Source: a virus. Taken from it: a stretch of DNA of 25,477 nucleotides. The notes under the pieces were generated by a model. That model did not search any database, was not told where the DNA came from, and worked only from the letters and a program-made list of their open reading frames with translations. The stretch is from positions 1 through 25,477 of the IMG/VR virus record IMGVR_UViG_3300033994_002722. One strand, written 5' to 3'. Below, in pieces: positions 1-8,931 of the stretch. How positions within the stretch are numbered: position 1 is the first letter of the stretch; each line of letters starts with the position of its first letter. A program made the position numbers and the translations under genes.

Positions 1-1169
1 TGTGGGACAACCGCATCCCAATCCTCGTGCTACCGGAAACGCCCGATCGCCTCAGTGAGCGGCTGGCTCAATGGCTGAAGGATCACCTCCAGCAGCGCCG
101 GAATGCCGTGCGCTTCCTTTTGCCGCGCGCTGATGCACCGCCTTTGTTTACTGACCCGACACTGCTCTTCCACGCACGTGCCGTCGTCAAAGCGACAGAA
201 TGGCAAGGCCAGGGTCCCGAATACGGCAAGCTCCGAACCAAGTACCAGAAGCTGCTGCGGGACGCGCTGAAGGATCGCTACGACCGCTTCGCGATTCTCG
301 CGGCCTGGGACAATCAAGCACCCGCGAAGTCTCGCTTCGCTGAGGAAAAGCTGAAGGTCCGCGGAAGCGAGATTCCGAAGGCGATGGACGAAGTTATCGC
401 CACCGACCTGTTCGAGCCGGAAGCCTTCGCCGATTACGCTATCGAAGCTGCTAAAGGGGCGGCTTCGGTCAAGAAAGTGCTCGACGAGCTTAAGGAGCCC
501 CGCCCAGCACCGGCTGATACCATCCCCTGGCTTGGTGACGCGCTAATGAAGGAGAAGCTCATCTCCGTCTGTGCGCAGGGTAAGATCACGATCAACGTGC
601 AGGATCGGGAGCGCCTGGAACGCCGGCCCGGCGAAGAGATCAAGGACGCCTTCACGCGCCTGCGCGGCAAGCTGCCGGATGGCAAGCAGTTAGAGGAGGT
701 GATCCTTGGCCTGCCAGGCGCAGGCGCCGCCACTCATGGCGCTGCTCCGCAACCCGGCCCGAGCAATGGCGCCACGTCGGATGCAAAGCCGTCGCCTGGG
801 GCAGGACCTGGCGGCACTGGGACTGCCCCGCTATCAGGCGGCAACCCTGGCGGAACGACGTCACCGCCGCCCGGCGTTGGCGAGGGTCCACCCGGGAACA
901 TTTTTGGAAACGGTGGCGCCGAGAGCTTCGGTGGCAGCAGCACCACACCGCCAAAGCCAAAGATACGGTTGGAGGCACCTAAGCCCACATCAGGCCTCAA
1001 CCTCGCAGGCCAGCTTGAGATGTGGTCGATAACACCAGCCACGCCGGTTCAGTTGGTGACCATCACGCTCGAGGCCGCGACCGGGGCTCAGCTCAAGAAG
1101 CTGCTGGAGAAACTGCCGGATGGCATGATCTATGGCCTGGCGCTGGATCGCGAGGACGGCTCAGCATGA
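1..1169 (+). CDS. DUF499/BrxC-PglY-like ATPase, C-terminal part (5' end outside window)
   Basis: The reading frame is open from the left edge (first full codon at base 3, reading W-D-N-R-I-P-I-L-V-L), so the GTG at 27 is an internal valine, not a start. About 389 residues are visible, ending in TGA at 1167-1169. No Walker motif is seen; in this family it lies further N-terminal. The visible part has a charged helical domain, then a Gly/Pro/Ser/Thr-rich linker (bases about 715-945), then a small C-terminal domain of about 60 residues. DUF499 proteins are large P-loop ATPases found in BREX (BrxC/PglY) and related methylase-linked defence loci. The assignment rests on the style of the C-terminal region and on the neighbours (PglZ, DUF1156 methylase, helicase). 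It overlaps the next gene by ATGA. Upstream sequence would settle the family. Confidence 0.6.
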   Translation, partial: WDNRIPILVLPETPDRLSERLAQWLKDHLQQRRNAVRFLLPRADAPPLFTDPTLLFHARAVVKATEWQGQGPEYGKLRTKYQKLLRDALKDRYDRFAILAAWDNQAPAKSRFAEEKLKVRGSEIPKAMDEVIATDLFEPEAFADYAIEAAKGAASVKKVLDELKEPRPAPADTIPWLGDALMKEKLISVCAQGKITINVQDRERLERRPGEEIKDAFTRLRGKLPDGKQLEEVILGLPGAGAATHGAAPQPGPSNGATSDAKPSPGAGPGGTGTAPLSGGNPGGTTSPPPGVGEGPPGNIFGNGGAESFGGSSTTPPKPKIRLEAPKPTSGLNLAGQLEMWSITPATPVQLVTITLEAATGAQLKKLLEKLPDGMIYGLALDREDGSA

Positions 1170-2167
1170 CGCTGCCCCTTCCGTTGTTGCGCCAGCTCCA
1201 GCAAGCGACACCGGCGCAAGCCTGGGCTGCGATCGCGGAGCATGCGCTTCATGTCTGCGATACGGCCGGCGAGGGCAAGCCGCTCGATGCGGCCGCAAGG
1301 CTGCGCGACGAGGGCTTGCGCGCACTGGATGCCTGGATGTCCGGTGCTGGCTGGGATCTTTGGGCAGAGTTCGGTGCCGCAATGCCACGTACGGCTGATC
1401 GCTTGGTCGAGTGGTGGAGTGCAGTTCCTCCAGGCCTCGGCGCTGCGGTCCTCATCCTCGACGGATTATCGCTGCGCGAACTTCCCTTGCTGCGTCAGGG
1501 CGCTGCAGCTCATGGCTTTGCTGTCGTCAGCGTAGCGACGACAGGTGCGGAATTGCCAGGGGACACCAATGCCTTCGCTCAGGCTTTGGGAGTCAGCAGC
1601 CGCGGCACGCTCGCCAATAACCACCCGCCCGGCAGTTTACGTCTCGCTGGAGCCAGCACCGAGGTGGCAGGCCTGCCTTGGGCGGATTGCGCTGCGCTCG
1701 TGAAGGCACAACCCCGGTGGCTGTTCTGGCATGAATGGCCAGATACGCGCTTCCACAACGGCAGCAGCTTTCAGGCGCTTGCCAAAAATGCCGAAGAGAC
1801 GTTTGCCGACGCTGCCTTCTGGGCCTTCATGCGCCGCCTCGCCACGGGACGGCGGCTGCTGGTCACATCCGATCATGGCTACGCCCATATCGGAAGCTTT
1901 CAGGATACCCACGACGACCAAAAGGCTTGGCTTCGCGGCGTGTTTGGTGGGGGCCGTACGGCCGCAGATGGTGAGACGGGCGCGTGGTCTCCACCGCTTG
2001 CCCTGGCAGTGGATGGCCGCCAGGCGCGGGTACGCCTGCCCCTCGGCCGGCGGAAATGGCCGGTGCCGGGCGGCAATGCAAGCCTTAGCCATGGCGGTCT
2101 GACTCTGCTCGAAGCCTTGTCGCCCTTCATTGAACTCAGACTTCAGGATGCTTCGAATGCCACGTGA
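1166..2167 (+). CDS. pglZ-like: Compact PglZ-domain (alkaline phosphatase superfamily) protein
   Basis: This 333-aa protein starts at ATG 1166, which overlaps the TGA of the preceding gene (ATGA); the frame is open further upstream but that region lies inside the previous gene. It shows the PglZ/alkaline-phosphatase layout. ILDGLSL has a metal-binding Asp at residue 99, VTSDHGY has Asp236-His237, and SHGGLTLLEAL near the C-terminus has His309. PglZ proteins are core parts of BREX and Pgl systems, with metal-dependent phosphatase or nuclease activity proposed. At 333 aa it is much shorter than typical BREX PglZ (about 650-900 aa) and is essentially the catalytic core. It sits between the ATPase and methylase genes, suggesting one co-translated complex. 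Its 3' end overlaps the methylase start. Confidence 0.8.
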   Translation: MTLPLPLLRQLQQATPAQAWAAIAEHALHVCDTAGEGKPLDAAARLRDEGLRALDAWMSGAGWDLWAEFGAAMPRTADRLVEWWSAVPPGLGAAVLILDGLSLRELPLLRQGAAAHGFAVVSVATTGAELPGDTNAFAQALGVSSRGTLANNHPPGSLRLAGASTEVAGLPWADCAALVKAQPRWLFWHEWPDTRFHNGSSFQALAKNAEETFADAAFWAFMRRLATGRRLLVTSDHGYAHIGSFQDTHDDQKAWLRGVFGGGRTAADGETGAWSPPLALAVDGRQARVRLPLGRRKWPVPGGNASLSHGGLTLLEALSPFIELRLQDASNAT

Positions 2168-5100
2168 AGGCGCCACTGTTTCCGCCAAGGATAGACTTAC
2201 CCAGGAGATCGCGAAGGCGGTTGGTGCCGGTCGCCCCATGACGATGGAGACGGTGGACTTCTCCGATCCCAATCGACCGAAGACCTGCATAGAGGTGGAT
2301 TTCCCGATCCTGGCGATCAATCAGATCGCGCAGATCGAAGGCAATGCCGGCAAGCCGATTTACCAGATGTCGAAGTGGTGGGCGCGTCGGCGGTCCTCGG
2401 TGTTCCGCGCCATGCTTCTGGCCAGCGCGATGAAGGCGCCGGACGACCCCGCCCAGGCGGCGAAGGTGGTGTGGGATGCCTACTACGCCAACCATCAGAA
2501 GAAGGGGGCGCTGCAGCACCTTAAGGTAGCGGACATCTTCATGGGCGGCGGCACCACGCTGGTGGAAGGATCGCGCCTGGGCATGGAGATGTCTGGCGTG
2601 GATCTGAACCCAGTAGCCTGGTTCGTCGTGAAGCAGCAGTTCGCCAAGCCCGACCTTGACGCGGTGAAGCGGCTGCTGGCCGATGTCGAGGCCGAGGTAA
2701 AGCCGCAGATCATGCCCTTTTATGCCTGCGAAGGTCCGGGTGGTGAGAAGGGAGTCTGGACACGGCTGGCCGATGGCAAGGTCATGGGCGACGACTTCGA
2801 CCCGCTGACGCTGACGCCGGATGAGCGGAAGGGCTTTTCCTATGCCGGCCCGGAGGCGATTTACACCTTCTGGGCCAAACATGGGCCTTGTCAGGTGACC
2901 GGCTGCGGTCATCGCACGCCGATCATATCCAGCAACATCATGGCGGTGAAGACGTTGACGGTGAAGCGCTGGCCACAGATGTGTGAGGCATGCAGCCAAG
3001 CCTTTGATGTTGAAGACGAGGCAGCGCGCATGGCGCCCGATGTGCCGCTTGTGCTGGCACCTGGAGAACGCGCTTTCACTGTTCCGGACCGAGCGGGACG
3101 AGTGAAGTGTCCCTCTTGCGGGCATGCCAAACAGATTAAGCTAATCGGCAAGGGTGAGCGCAAAAAGGTTGATCTCGCGTTGATCGTTGATCCTCAATGG
3201 GTCGCGGGAGCACCCCGACTGGATGCTAATGGTATCCCATTTGGGGGCGCTGCACAGGATGATGCACAGTCAACTACTGCTTGGAACACGGCCCGAGCGC
3301 AAACAAGCTGCCTAATCGAGCTTAGAGGCAAGGTAGAGCGCCTCAAACGAGATCGAAAAACTGGAGAAATGAAACTCGAGCGAGATTGGCCCGAAACTAT
3401 TGAGCATCCTGTCACCAAGGTAGAGGTAAGAGTAGGGGAAGCATCAAAAACAAAAGGCTCAAAGAAAGGGCACTTCGCCTGTGAGGCTTGCTCAACCTCT
3501 CAAGATGTTATGGAGACCGTGAAGAAGACTGGCAAAACTGGTCAGTTTGCTGCCTATGCAGTTCAGGGTTTTTCGCCGCAGCTCGCCAAGAGTGATTCGG
3601 CCTATGGTGGGCGCTTCTTTGTTGCCTTTGACGACGCGGCGGCGAATAGACTGAATGCCGCGACAATCGAGTGGGAGCGCCGTAAAGACGCCGACCTGAA
3701 GGATTGGTGGCCGCGATCTGAGATACCTATTGGTGCGGAAATCGGACCTCATGACGTAGAGGGACATGGCTATCGATTCTGGTGGACGATGTTTAATCCA
3801 CGCCAACTTCTTGTACATTCAATTTTGTTGAAATCCATCATGAGCACTGGAAATCATGAGCCGTATACGAGAGAATTTGTTCTTGGGGCATTCCAGCAGT
3901 ATTTGCGCAATCAAAATATGTTTTGTATATGGGATCGGGAATACGACAAGCTTTCACCGCATCTAAGCAATAGTAATTTTCATCCGAAGTCTACGCCTGT
4001 AGAAAATTCGGTATTTGGTGCCCTTGGCCGTGGCAATTGGCTCTCCTGCGTAGGAAGTGTGTTGGAGGGCGCTGAATGGGCACAGGCTCCATGGGAGCCT
4101 GTCGTGGTTCAGCAGCTAGTTAGAACACATCCCGCTTTAGCTAAACTGACAACAGGAAAGAGCGAGAAGGTTTGGCCCGGCGATGCCATGTCGATCCCTC
4201 GACTGGCGGTCGGATCGGCTACGAATCTAACAGAAGAAAGCACTTCGTATCTTGATTTAGTTATTACAGATCCGCCCTTCGGAAATCTGCTTCAGTACTC
4301 TGAGATGGCTGACTTTTTTTATGTCTGGCTTCGGCTAGCATTAAAAAATTCATACCCTCTCGAGTTCACACCTGAATACACGCCAAAAACTCTTGAGGCG
4401 GTTGCGAACTCAGCGCGGCAACCCGGACCGGGAGAGGCTGATGCTTTCTACCAGCGACTGCTCACGCAGGCCTGGCGCGAGGCGCATCGTGTTCTAAAGC
4501 CAGGCGGCACACTCGCATTTACCTTCCATCATAGCGAGGACGATCCATGGGTCGCCGTACTCGAATCACTCTTCGATGCCGGCTTTTATCTTGAGGCGAC
4601 CTATCCTATCCGCTCCGATGAAACGAAGGGCGAGGGCGAATTCGGTAGCAAGAAGATTGAGTACGACATCATCCATGTCTGCCGGAAGCGCACAGAAGCT
4701 CCCACCGCGGTTTCTTGGGCACGCATGCGCCGCGAAGTACTTGAGGATGTACGACAACTCCAAAATCTTCTGGAGAGTCACGCAAAAGAGGGGCTACCAG
4801 CAGCCGATCTCGCTGTCATTAAGCGCGGTAAGGCGCTTGAGTATTTCTCCCGCCACTATGGCCAGGTGTTCAAGAACGAAGGCGAAGCCATCAGCGTCAA
4901 GGAAGCGATCCTTGGCATCAATCAGATCATCGATGAGGGCGGCAACGCCGCTGACATCCCGCCGGTCGAGGCGGAACCCTATACGCGCCAATTTCTACGC
5001 ATCTTCAACGACAATGCCGAGCAGAAGCGCGACCAGATGCAGAAATTCCTCCGTGGCACCGGCAGTAGCCCAGACGAATTTGAGGCGCGAGGCTGGTGCT

Positions 5101-5441
5101 CGGAGAAGGCCAAGGTTTTCCATCTGACCTCACCGCTTGAGATCGCGCAGTCCTGGCACAAGCGCCAGAAGCGAAAGCTCGATAGTGATTACGACCAAGC
5201 CATGGTGCTGATCGGCGCCTGTCACCCTGGTACCGGCCTAGACGTCAACGACACGCTTCGCAATCCGAACTTCAAGCCGCATCCGGCCTTGAGGTCGCTG
5301 CTGGAGTGGTTTGAGCGTCGCGGCCACAATCAAACTATTCGTGACGCTGCGAAACTGGCCAAGCTGCGCTTCGATGCATGGCAGAATTCCCAGCCGAAGA
5401 AGCCGGCCAATACCCAAATGTCACTGTTCGGAGGGAGTTAA
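2157..5441 (+). CDS. DUF1156-type DNA (adenine-type) methyltransferase
   Basis: This is a protein of about 1094 aa. I chose ATG 2157 because AGGA at 2145-2148 lies 8 nt upstream; ATG 2148 and TTG 2130 are in-frame alternatives. The N-terminus matches DUF1156 style (CIEVDFPI, then GNAGKPIYQMSKWWARR). SAM-binding motif I is around residues 126-145 (DIFMGGGTT, then GVDLNP). The catalytic motif IV DPPF is at 705-708. Between them are paired cysteines suggesting zinc ribbons: C245/C250 with C276/C279, and C318/C321 with C442/C445. DUF1156 proteins are amino-methyltransferases of phage-defence loci, probably marking self DNA. The middle (about 3120-4450) is AT-richer than the ends, and may be a swapped recognition region. 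The target sequence cannot be read from the protein. Confidence 0.85.
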   Translation: MPREGATVSAKDRLTQEIAKAVGAGRPMTMETVDFSDPNRPKTCIEVDFPILAINQIAQIEGNAGKPIYQMSKWWARRRSSVFRAMLLASAMKAPDDPAQAAKVVWDAYYANHQKKGALQHLKVADIFMGGGTTLVEGSRLGMEMSGVDLNPVAWFVVKQQFAKPDLDAVKRLLADVEAEVKPQIMPFYACEGPGGEKGVWTRLADGKVMGDDFDPLTLTPDERKGFSYAGPEAIYTFWAKHGPCQVTGCGHRTPIISSNIMAVKTLTVKRWPQMCEACSQAFDVEDEAARMAPDVPLVLAPGERAFTVPDRAGRVKCPSCGHAKQIKLIGKGERKKVDLALIVDPQWVAGAPRLDANGIPFGGAAQDDAQSTTAWNTARAQTSCLIELRGKVERLKRDRKTGEMKLERDWPETIEHPVTKVEVRVGEASKTKGSKKGHFACEACSTSQDVMETVKKTGKTGQFAAYAVQGFSPQLAKSDSAYGGRFFVAFDDAAANRLNAATIEWERRKDADLKDWWPRSEIPIGAEIGPHDVEGHGYRFWWTMFNPRQLLVHSILLKSIMSTGNHEPYTREFVLGAFQQYLRNQNMFCIWDREYDKLSPHLSNSNFHPKSTPVENSVFGALGRGNWLSCVGSVLEGAEWAQAPWEPVVVQQLVRTHPALAKLTTGKSEKVWPGDAMSIPRLAVGSATNLTEESTSYLDLVITDPPFGNLLQYSEMADFFYVWLRLALKNSYPLEFTPEYTPKTLEAVANSARQPGPGEADAFYQRLLTQAWREAHRVLKPGGTLAFTFHHSEDDPWVAVLESLFDAGFYLEATYPIRSDETKGEGEFGSKKIEYDIIHVCRKRTEAPTAVSWARMRREVLEDVRQLQNLLESHAKEGLPAADLAVIKRGKALEYFSRHYGQVFKNEGEAISVKEAILGINQIIDEGGNAADIPPVEAEPYTRQFLRIFNDNAEQKRDQMQKFLRGTGSSPDEFEARGWCSEKAKVFHLTSPLEIAQSWHKRQKRKLDSDYDQAMVLIGACHPGTGLDVNDTLRNPNFKPHPALRSLLEWFERRGHNQTIRDAAKLAKLRFDAWQNSQPKKPANTQMSLFGGS
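5430..5437 (+). promoter_or_regulatory. Strong Shine-Dalgarno fixing a TTG start
   Basis: GGAGGGAG sits across the end of the methylase gene, 7 nt before TTG 5445. There is no ATG or GTG nearby in that frame, so this ribosome site is the main reason to accept the TTG start of the 167-aa protein. Confidence 0.75.
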
Positions 5442-5444
5442 GCG

Positions 5445-5948
5445 TTGCCGATCTTCGAACCCTGGGCACGAAACGGTCTGACTTTGCTCTGGGGGGCTGA
5501 CGCGCTGCGCGACCTTGCCGAACCCAGTCAGATTCTGCCGCTGCGTGTACTCTTCGGCTGGCGCGGTGATTGGCCCGCAGACCTGCCGGCCAATGGCGGC
5601 CGCACGCTCGTCGCAACCGGGTTGGAAGCGACCCTGGATTGCCTGGTACAGGATGAGGCTGAGGCTTGGCTTGCTTCTGACCTGCGCGACCTCATTCTTG
5701 GCTTTCAGCAGGCTTATGAAGGGCAGCGTGCCCTCGTGCTATGGCTGCCAAGCGGCCAGCAGCGCGTCACTTGTGACCCAGCGACCGACGCCTGGCTTTG
5801 GACGACAATAGACAACAGCAAGCTGCCCCTCGGCCGGCTACTATTCTCAGGCGCTGCCTCTGATGCGCGCGCCATCTCCCCGCCCGGTTGGCGCGGTGCA
5901 CAAGAAGGCCCCGGCCTGATAGGCCTACACCAGGCGCGGCTTTCCTGA
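5445..5948 (+). CDS. Unrecognised 167-aa protein of the methylase/helicase operon
   Basis: It starts at TTG 5445, three bases after the methylase stop, with a strong ribosome site, and ends in TGATG shared with the helicase start. Strict coupling on both sides argues for a real gene whose product is needed in fixed ratio with its neighbours. I do not recognise the family. It is a soluble, Leu/Trp-rich alpha/beta-looking protein (FEPWARNGLTLLWG near the N-terminus, RALVLWLPSG around residues 95-104) with no signal peptide, membrane segment or metal motif. Its size and its partners resemble BrxB (DUF1788), the small partner of PglZ in BREX, but no motif supports equating them. Confidence 0.75.
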   Translation: MPIFEPWARNGLTLLWGADALRDLAEPSQILPLRVLFGWRGDWPADLPANGGRTLVATGLEATLDCLVQDEAEAWLASDLRDLILGFQQAYEGQRALVLWLPSGQQRVTCDPATDAWLWTTIDNSKLPLGRLLFSGAASDARAISPPGWRGAQEGPGLIGLHQARLS

Positions 5949-8752
5949 TGGGCGAAACGCTTGAGATGTTGCCCGGCGTGCGGGTGTCGCATGCGGAGCT
6001 GGGCGAAGGCGTGGTGCTGGAGGCGTCGCGGGATGGCTATCTCCGCGTCTTCTTCGGCTCCGGTGAGCGCCGGGTGCCACTGGCCGCGCTGCGTCCTGCA
6101 CTCTCGCGGGCAGATCGCATACTGGCCAATGTCGCCGGCACACCGGAGCAATTGCGCAGCATCCGCCTGACCTTGCAGGCGCATATGCTGCCCTTGATGG
6201 AAGGTGCGGCCGCGCTGACCTCTGCGCGGATTGACCTGCTGCCGCACCAGGTGGTGCTGACCCACCGCGTGGCCACAGCAAGCCCGCGCCGCTTCCTGAT
6301 CGCCGATGAGGTCGGCCTGGGCAAGACCGTCGAGACCGCGCTGATCCTGCGCGAGCTGGCAAGCCGTGGGGAGCTCGAGCGCGCCCTGATGGTCGTGCCC
6401 GCCGGCCTGGTGAATAACTGGCACCGCGAATTGAATGAGGTCTTCGGACTGGATTTCGAGGTCTTCGGCAGCGAAGGCGATGTGACCGATCGCAAGACCA
6501 ATGCCTTCGCCAAGCATCACCGCCTCATCGCCAGCATCGACACGCTGAAGCGGCCTGCGCGCGTGAAGCGCCTGCTGGAAGCCCCGCGCTGGGACCTCGT
6601 CGTCTTCGATGAAGCGCATCACTTGACGGCGGTCCAGGAAGGGAAGCGTGTCCGCCGCACGGAAAACTACAAGCTGGCGGAGGCGCTGAAGGATCACGCG
6701 CGAGACCTGCTGCTGCTGTCTGCCACACCGCATCAGGGGCACCATTTCCCATTCTGGATGCTGATCCAGCTCTTGAATCCGACGTTGTTCCGCAGCGTGG
6801 ACGAGATGGTGACGCAGCGGCACCGGCTTTCGACCGTGGTCTTTCGGCGCACCAAGGCGGATGCATGCCGACCGGATGGCTCGCCGCTCTTTGCGCGGCG
6901 CTGGGTGCACACCGAATCCTTCGTGATGTCCGACGCCGAGCGAAAATTCTACGAGGCTTTGCAGCGCTACCTTCAGGATGGCTTTGACCTGGCCAAGCGA
7001 CAGGGCGGTAAGGGCCGTGCGCTCGGCTTTCTGATGGCGATCTTCCAGAAGATTGCGGCGTCGAGCTTTGCTGCCGTGCGCCGAACCCTGCGTCGCCGCA
7101 TGCTCGCGCTGACGATCCATGAAGCGGTGCTGCGCGACCGCGCCCTCGATATCGACGGACGCGACTCTCTTTACGGGGAGGCACGGGCGCTCATTCACGA
7201 GGAATACGGGCTGCCGCAGGATCACGTCGGCCGTGGTCAGGTGGACCAGGTGCTGGCAGATTTGAAGCTCAGGCTGGTGCGTCGTCTGGACAATGAGGAG
7301 GAGGCGCTTGCGGAGGTCTCCGATCCATACGGGACTGAAGCTGCGGCTCAGTCTGCGGAAGACCTCGCCAGCCTGGCGGTGTCGATCCACCTGCCGGAGG
7401 AGCGGCTGCGCATCGCTGAGATGCTGGCGACTTTCCCAGCGGCGCGCGAGACCAAGATTGCGAAGCTGTTGGCTGGCCTCGGCGTGCTGTGGCGACAGAA
7501 TCCACAGGAGAAGGTGGTGATCTTTGCCACCTACCTCGGCACCGTCGAGCAGATCGCGCGCGACATCGAGGCGGAGTATCCGGGCCAAGGTGTCGCCGTG
7601 CTCCGCGGCGGTGACCACGGCGCGAAGTTGGCGGCGGAACGCCGGTTTCGGCAGAAGGATGGCCCGCGCGTTCTGGTCTGTACCGCAGCGGGGCGGGAAG
7701 GCATCAACCTCCAGTTCGCCCGCGTCCTGTTCAACTTCGATCTGCCCTGGAATCCGATGGATGTGGAGCAGCGCATCGGTCGCATCCATCGCTATGGCCA
7801 GCGCGATACAGCACAGGTCTACAATCTTATTCTGTCGGACACGATCGAGGGACGCATCTTCTTGATGCTTGATCAGAAGCTTACCGAAATTGCGCGCGCG
7901 CTCGGTAAAGTGGACGAGGCCGGCAATATCGCGGAGGACTTACGGGCGCAGGTGCTGGGCCAGCTATCTGAGCGGCTGAATTACGATAGGCTGTACCAGA
8001 CAGCGCTATCAGACCCAGAGCTTCGGCGAACCAAGGTTGAGCTCGACGCCGCACTGGCAAATGCCAGTGAGGCAAGGGAGGTGGTGTTCGAGCTTTTCCA
8101 GGACCTCGATGGCTTTAGCCTGGAGGACTACCGGCCGTTTTCTGATCTCACCGGCAGTGTGGGCCGCATCCACGACTTCTTGGCTGCTGCTCTGGCCGAG
8201 CAGGATTGGGCACTTAGGAAGGCATCGGATGGGCTGTTCGAGGTTGTCGATCAGACTGGTACGAGGGTGGCGCGGTTCACGGACGACCGCGAACGCGCCA
8301 TGGCGACGGATGGCCTAGGACTCCTCGGGTTGGATCATCCCCTTGTCGCTAGTCAGCTTGCGAAGTGGCGAAGCACGCCGCCCGAAAGCTTGGGCTCAAG
8401 CGTACGCCAAGCTGGCGGCGAGCGCGCCGTATTATGCTGGTGGCTGTTCGAAGGGGCCACGACGCAGGGAGACCGAAAGACGCAGGTGCTCACGCTTGCG
8501 ATAAACCCAGGCGGTACCCGGTTGGTGGGCATGGAACGATTGCCCGAACGGATGCTTGAACGACCGCCAGCGGATGGCTTCCTAGACTTGGCTGAGCGTC
8601 GGCGCTTCCTGGCCGCGTATGCCGAACCGGCGCTGGAACGGGAGCTCCACCATCGTGGCCTATTGGCGCCGGGAACCTCATTCTCAGCAGAGCTCCTGGG
8701 CTGGCTGGAAGTCAGTGCTGATGATCTGATACGGGGAGATCAGACCGAATGA
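5948..8752 (+). CDS. SNF2-family DEAH helicase/ATPase (DrmD-like)
   Basis: This 934-aa protein starts at ATG 5948, overlapping the upstream stop as TGATG; a longer in-frame start at TTG 5888 would lie inside the previous gene. A small SH3/KOW-like beta domain comes first (residues about 8-50). Then follow Walker A DEVGLGKT (120-127), Walker B DEAH (221-224), LLLSATPHQG, and the C-terminal helicase lobe with GREGINLQ (about 580) and the arginine-finger motif RIGRIHRYGQ (about 610). The last 300 residues are not recognised. SNF2-like helicases of this kind occur as DrmD in DISARM and in other methylase-linked defence operons, where they are thought to translocate on invading DNA. It is coupled to a downstream stub at 8749. 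Confidence 0.9.
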   Translation: MGETLEMLPGVRVSHAELGEGVVLEASRDGYLRVFFGSGERRVPLAALRPALSRADRILANVAGTPEQLRSIRLTLQAHMLPLMEGAAALTSARIDLLPHQVVLTHRVATASPRRFLIADEVGLGKTVETALILRELASRGELERALMVVPAGLVNNWHRELNEVFGLDFEVFGSEGDVTDRKTNAFAKHHRLIASIDTLKRPARVKRLLEAPRWDLVVFDEAHHLTAVQEGKRVRRTENYKLAEALKDHARDLLLLSATPHQGHHFPFWMLIQLLNPTLFRSVDEMVTQRHRLSTVVFRRTKADACRPDGSPLFARRWVHTESFVMSDAERKFYEALQRYLQDGFDLAKRQGGKGRALGFLMAIFQKIAASSFAAVRRTLRRRMLALTIHEAVLRDRALDIDGRDSLYGEARALIHEEYGLPQDHVGRGQVDQVLADLKLRLVRRLDNEEEALAEVSDPYGTEAAAQSAEDLASLAVSIHLPEERLRIAEMLATFPAARETKIAKLLAGLGVLWRQNPQEKVVIFATYLGTVEQIARDIEAEYPGQGVAVLRGGDHGAKLAAERRFRQKDGPRVLVCTAAGREGINLQFARVLFNFDLPWNPMDVEQRIGRIHRYGQRDTAQVYNLILSDTIEGRIFLMLDQKLTEIARALGKVDEAGNIAEDLRAQVLGQLSERLNYDRLYQTALSDPELRRTKVELDAALANASEAREVVFELFQDLDGFSLEDYRPFSDLTGSVGRIHDFLAAALAEQDWALRKASDGLFEVVDQTGTRVARFTDDRERAMATDGLGLLGLDHPLVASQLAKWRSTPPESLGSSVRQAGGERAVLCWWLFEGATTQGDRKTQVLTLAINPGGTRLVGMERLPERMLERPPADGFLDLAERRRFLAAYAEPALERELHHRGLLAPGTSFSAELLGWLEVSADDLIRGDQTE

Positions 8753-8862
8753 CGAAGCGGGCTGCTGTTCCTTTCGATGCGGCCTTGTGCGCCCGGGCTG
8801 GCCGCCATTATGAAGGTGACTGGTTAGAAATTTTGCTGGCCGAAAACGCTGACCTCAGGTGA
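8749..8862 (+). pseudogene. 37-aa coupled stub, probable 5' remnant of a lost operon gene
   Basis: ATG 8749 overlaps the helicase stop (ATGA), just as the other genes of this operon overlap, and codes for MTKRAAVPFDAALCARAGRH and 17 more residues before TGA at 8860-8862. Codon use is still GC-rich like the operon. The sequence turns AT-rich straight after. The simplest reading is the N-terminus of a sixth operon gene cut off by recombination or deletion. It could instead be a genuine micro-protein. Confidence 0.5.
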
Positions 8863-8931
8863 TCCAAGAATTGCGGGTTGAGTGTGATAGGGCAACTTCA
8901 GCAGATTGAGACATAAGCAAAGGAGGCTTAG

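Noticed and set aside
2136-3125. 329-codon minus-strand frame across the methylase start
   Set aside because: Antisense to the conserved DUF1156 N-terminus and SAM motif.
5714-7789. 691-codon open frame antisense to the SNF2 helicase
   Set aside because: GC-rich shadow of a well-supported gene; His/Arg/Gln-rich, no domain, no ribosome site.
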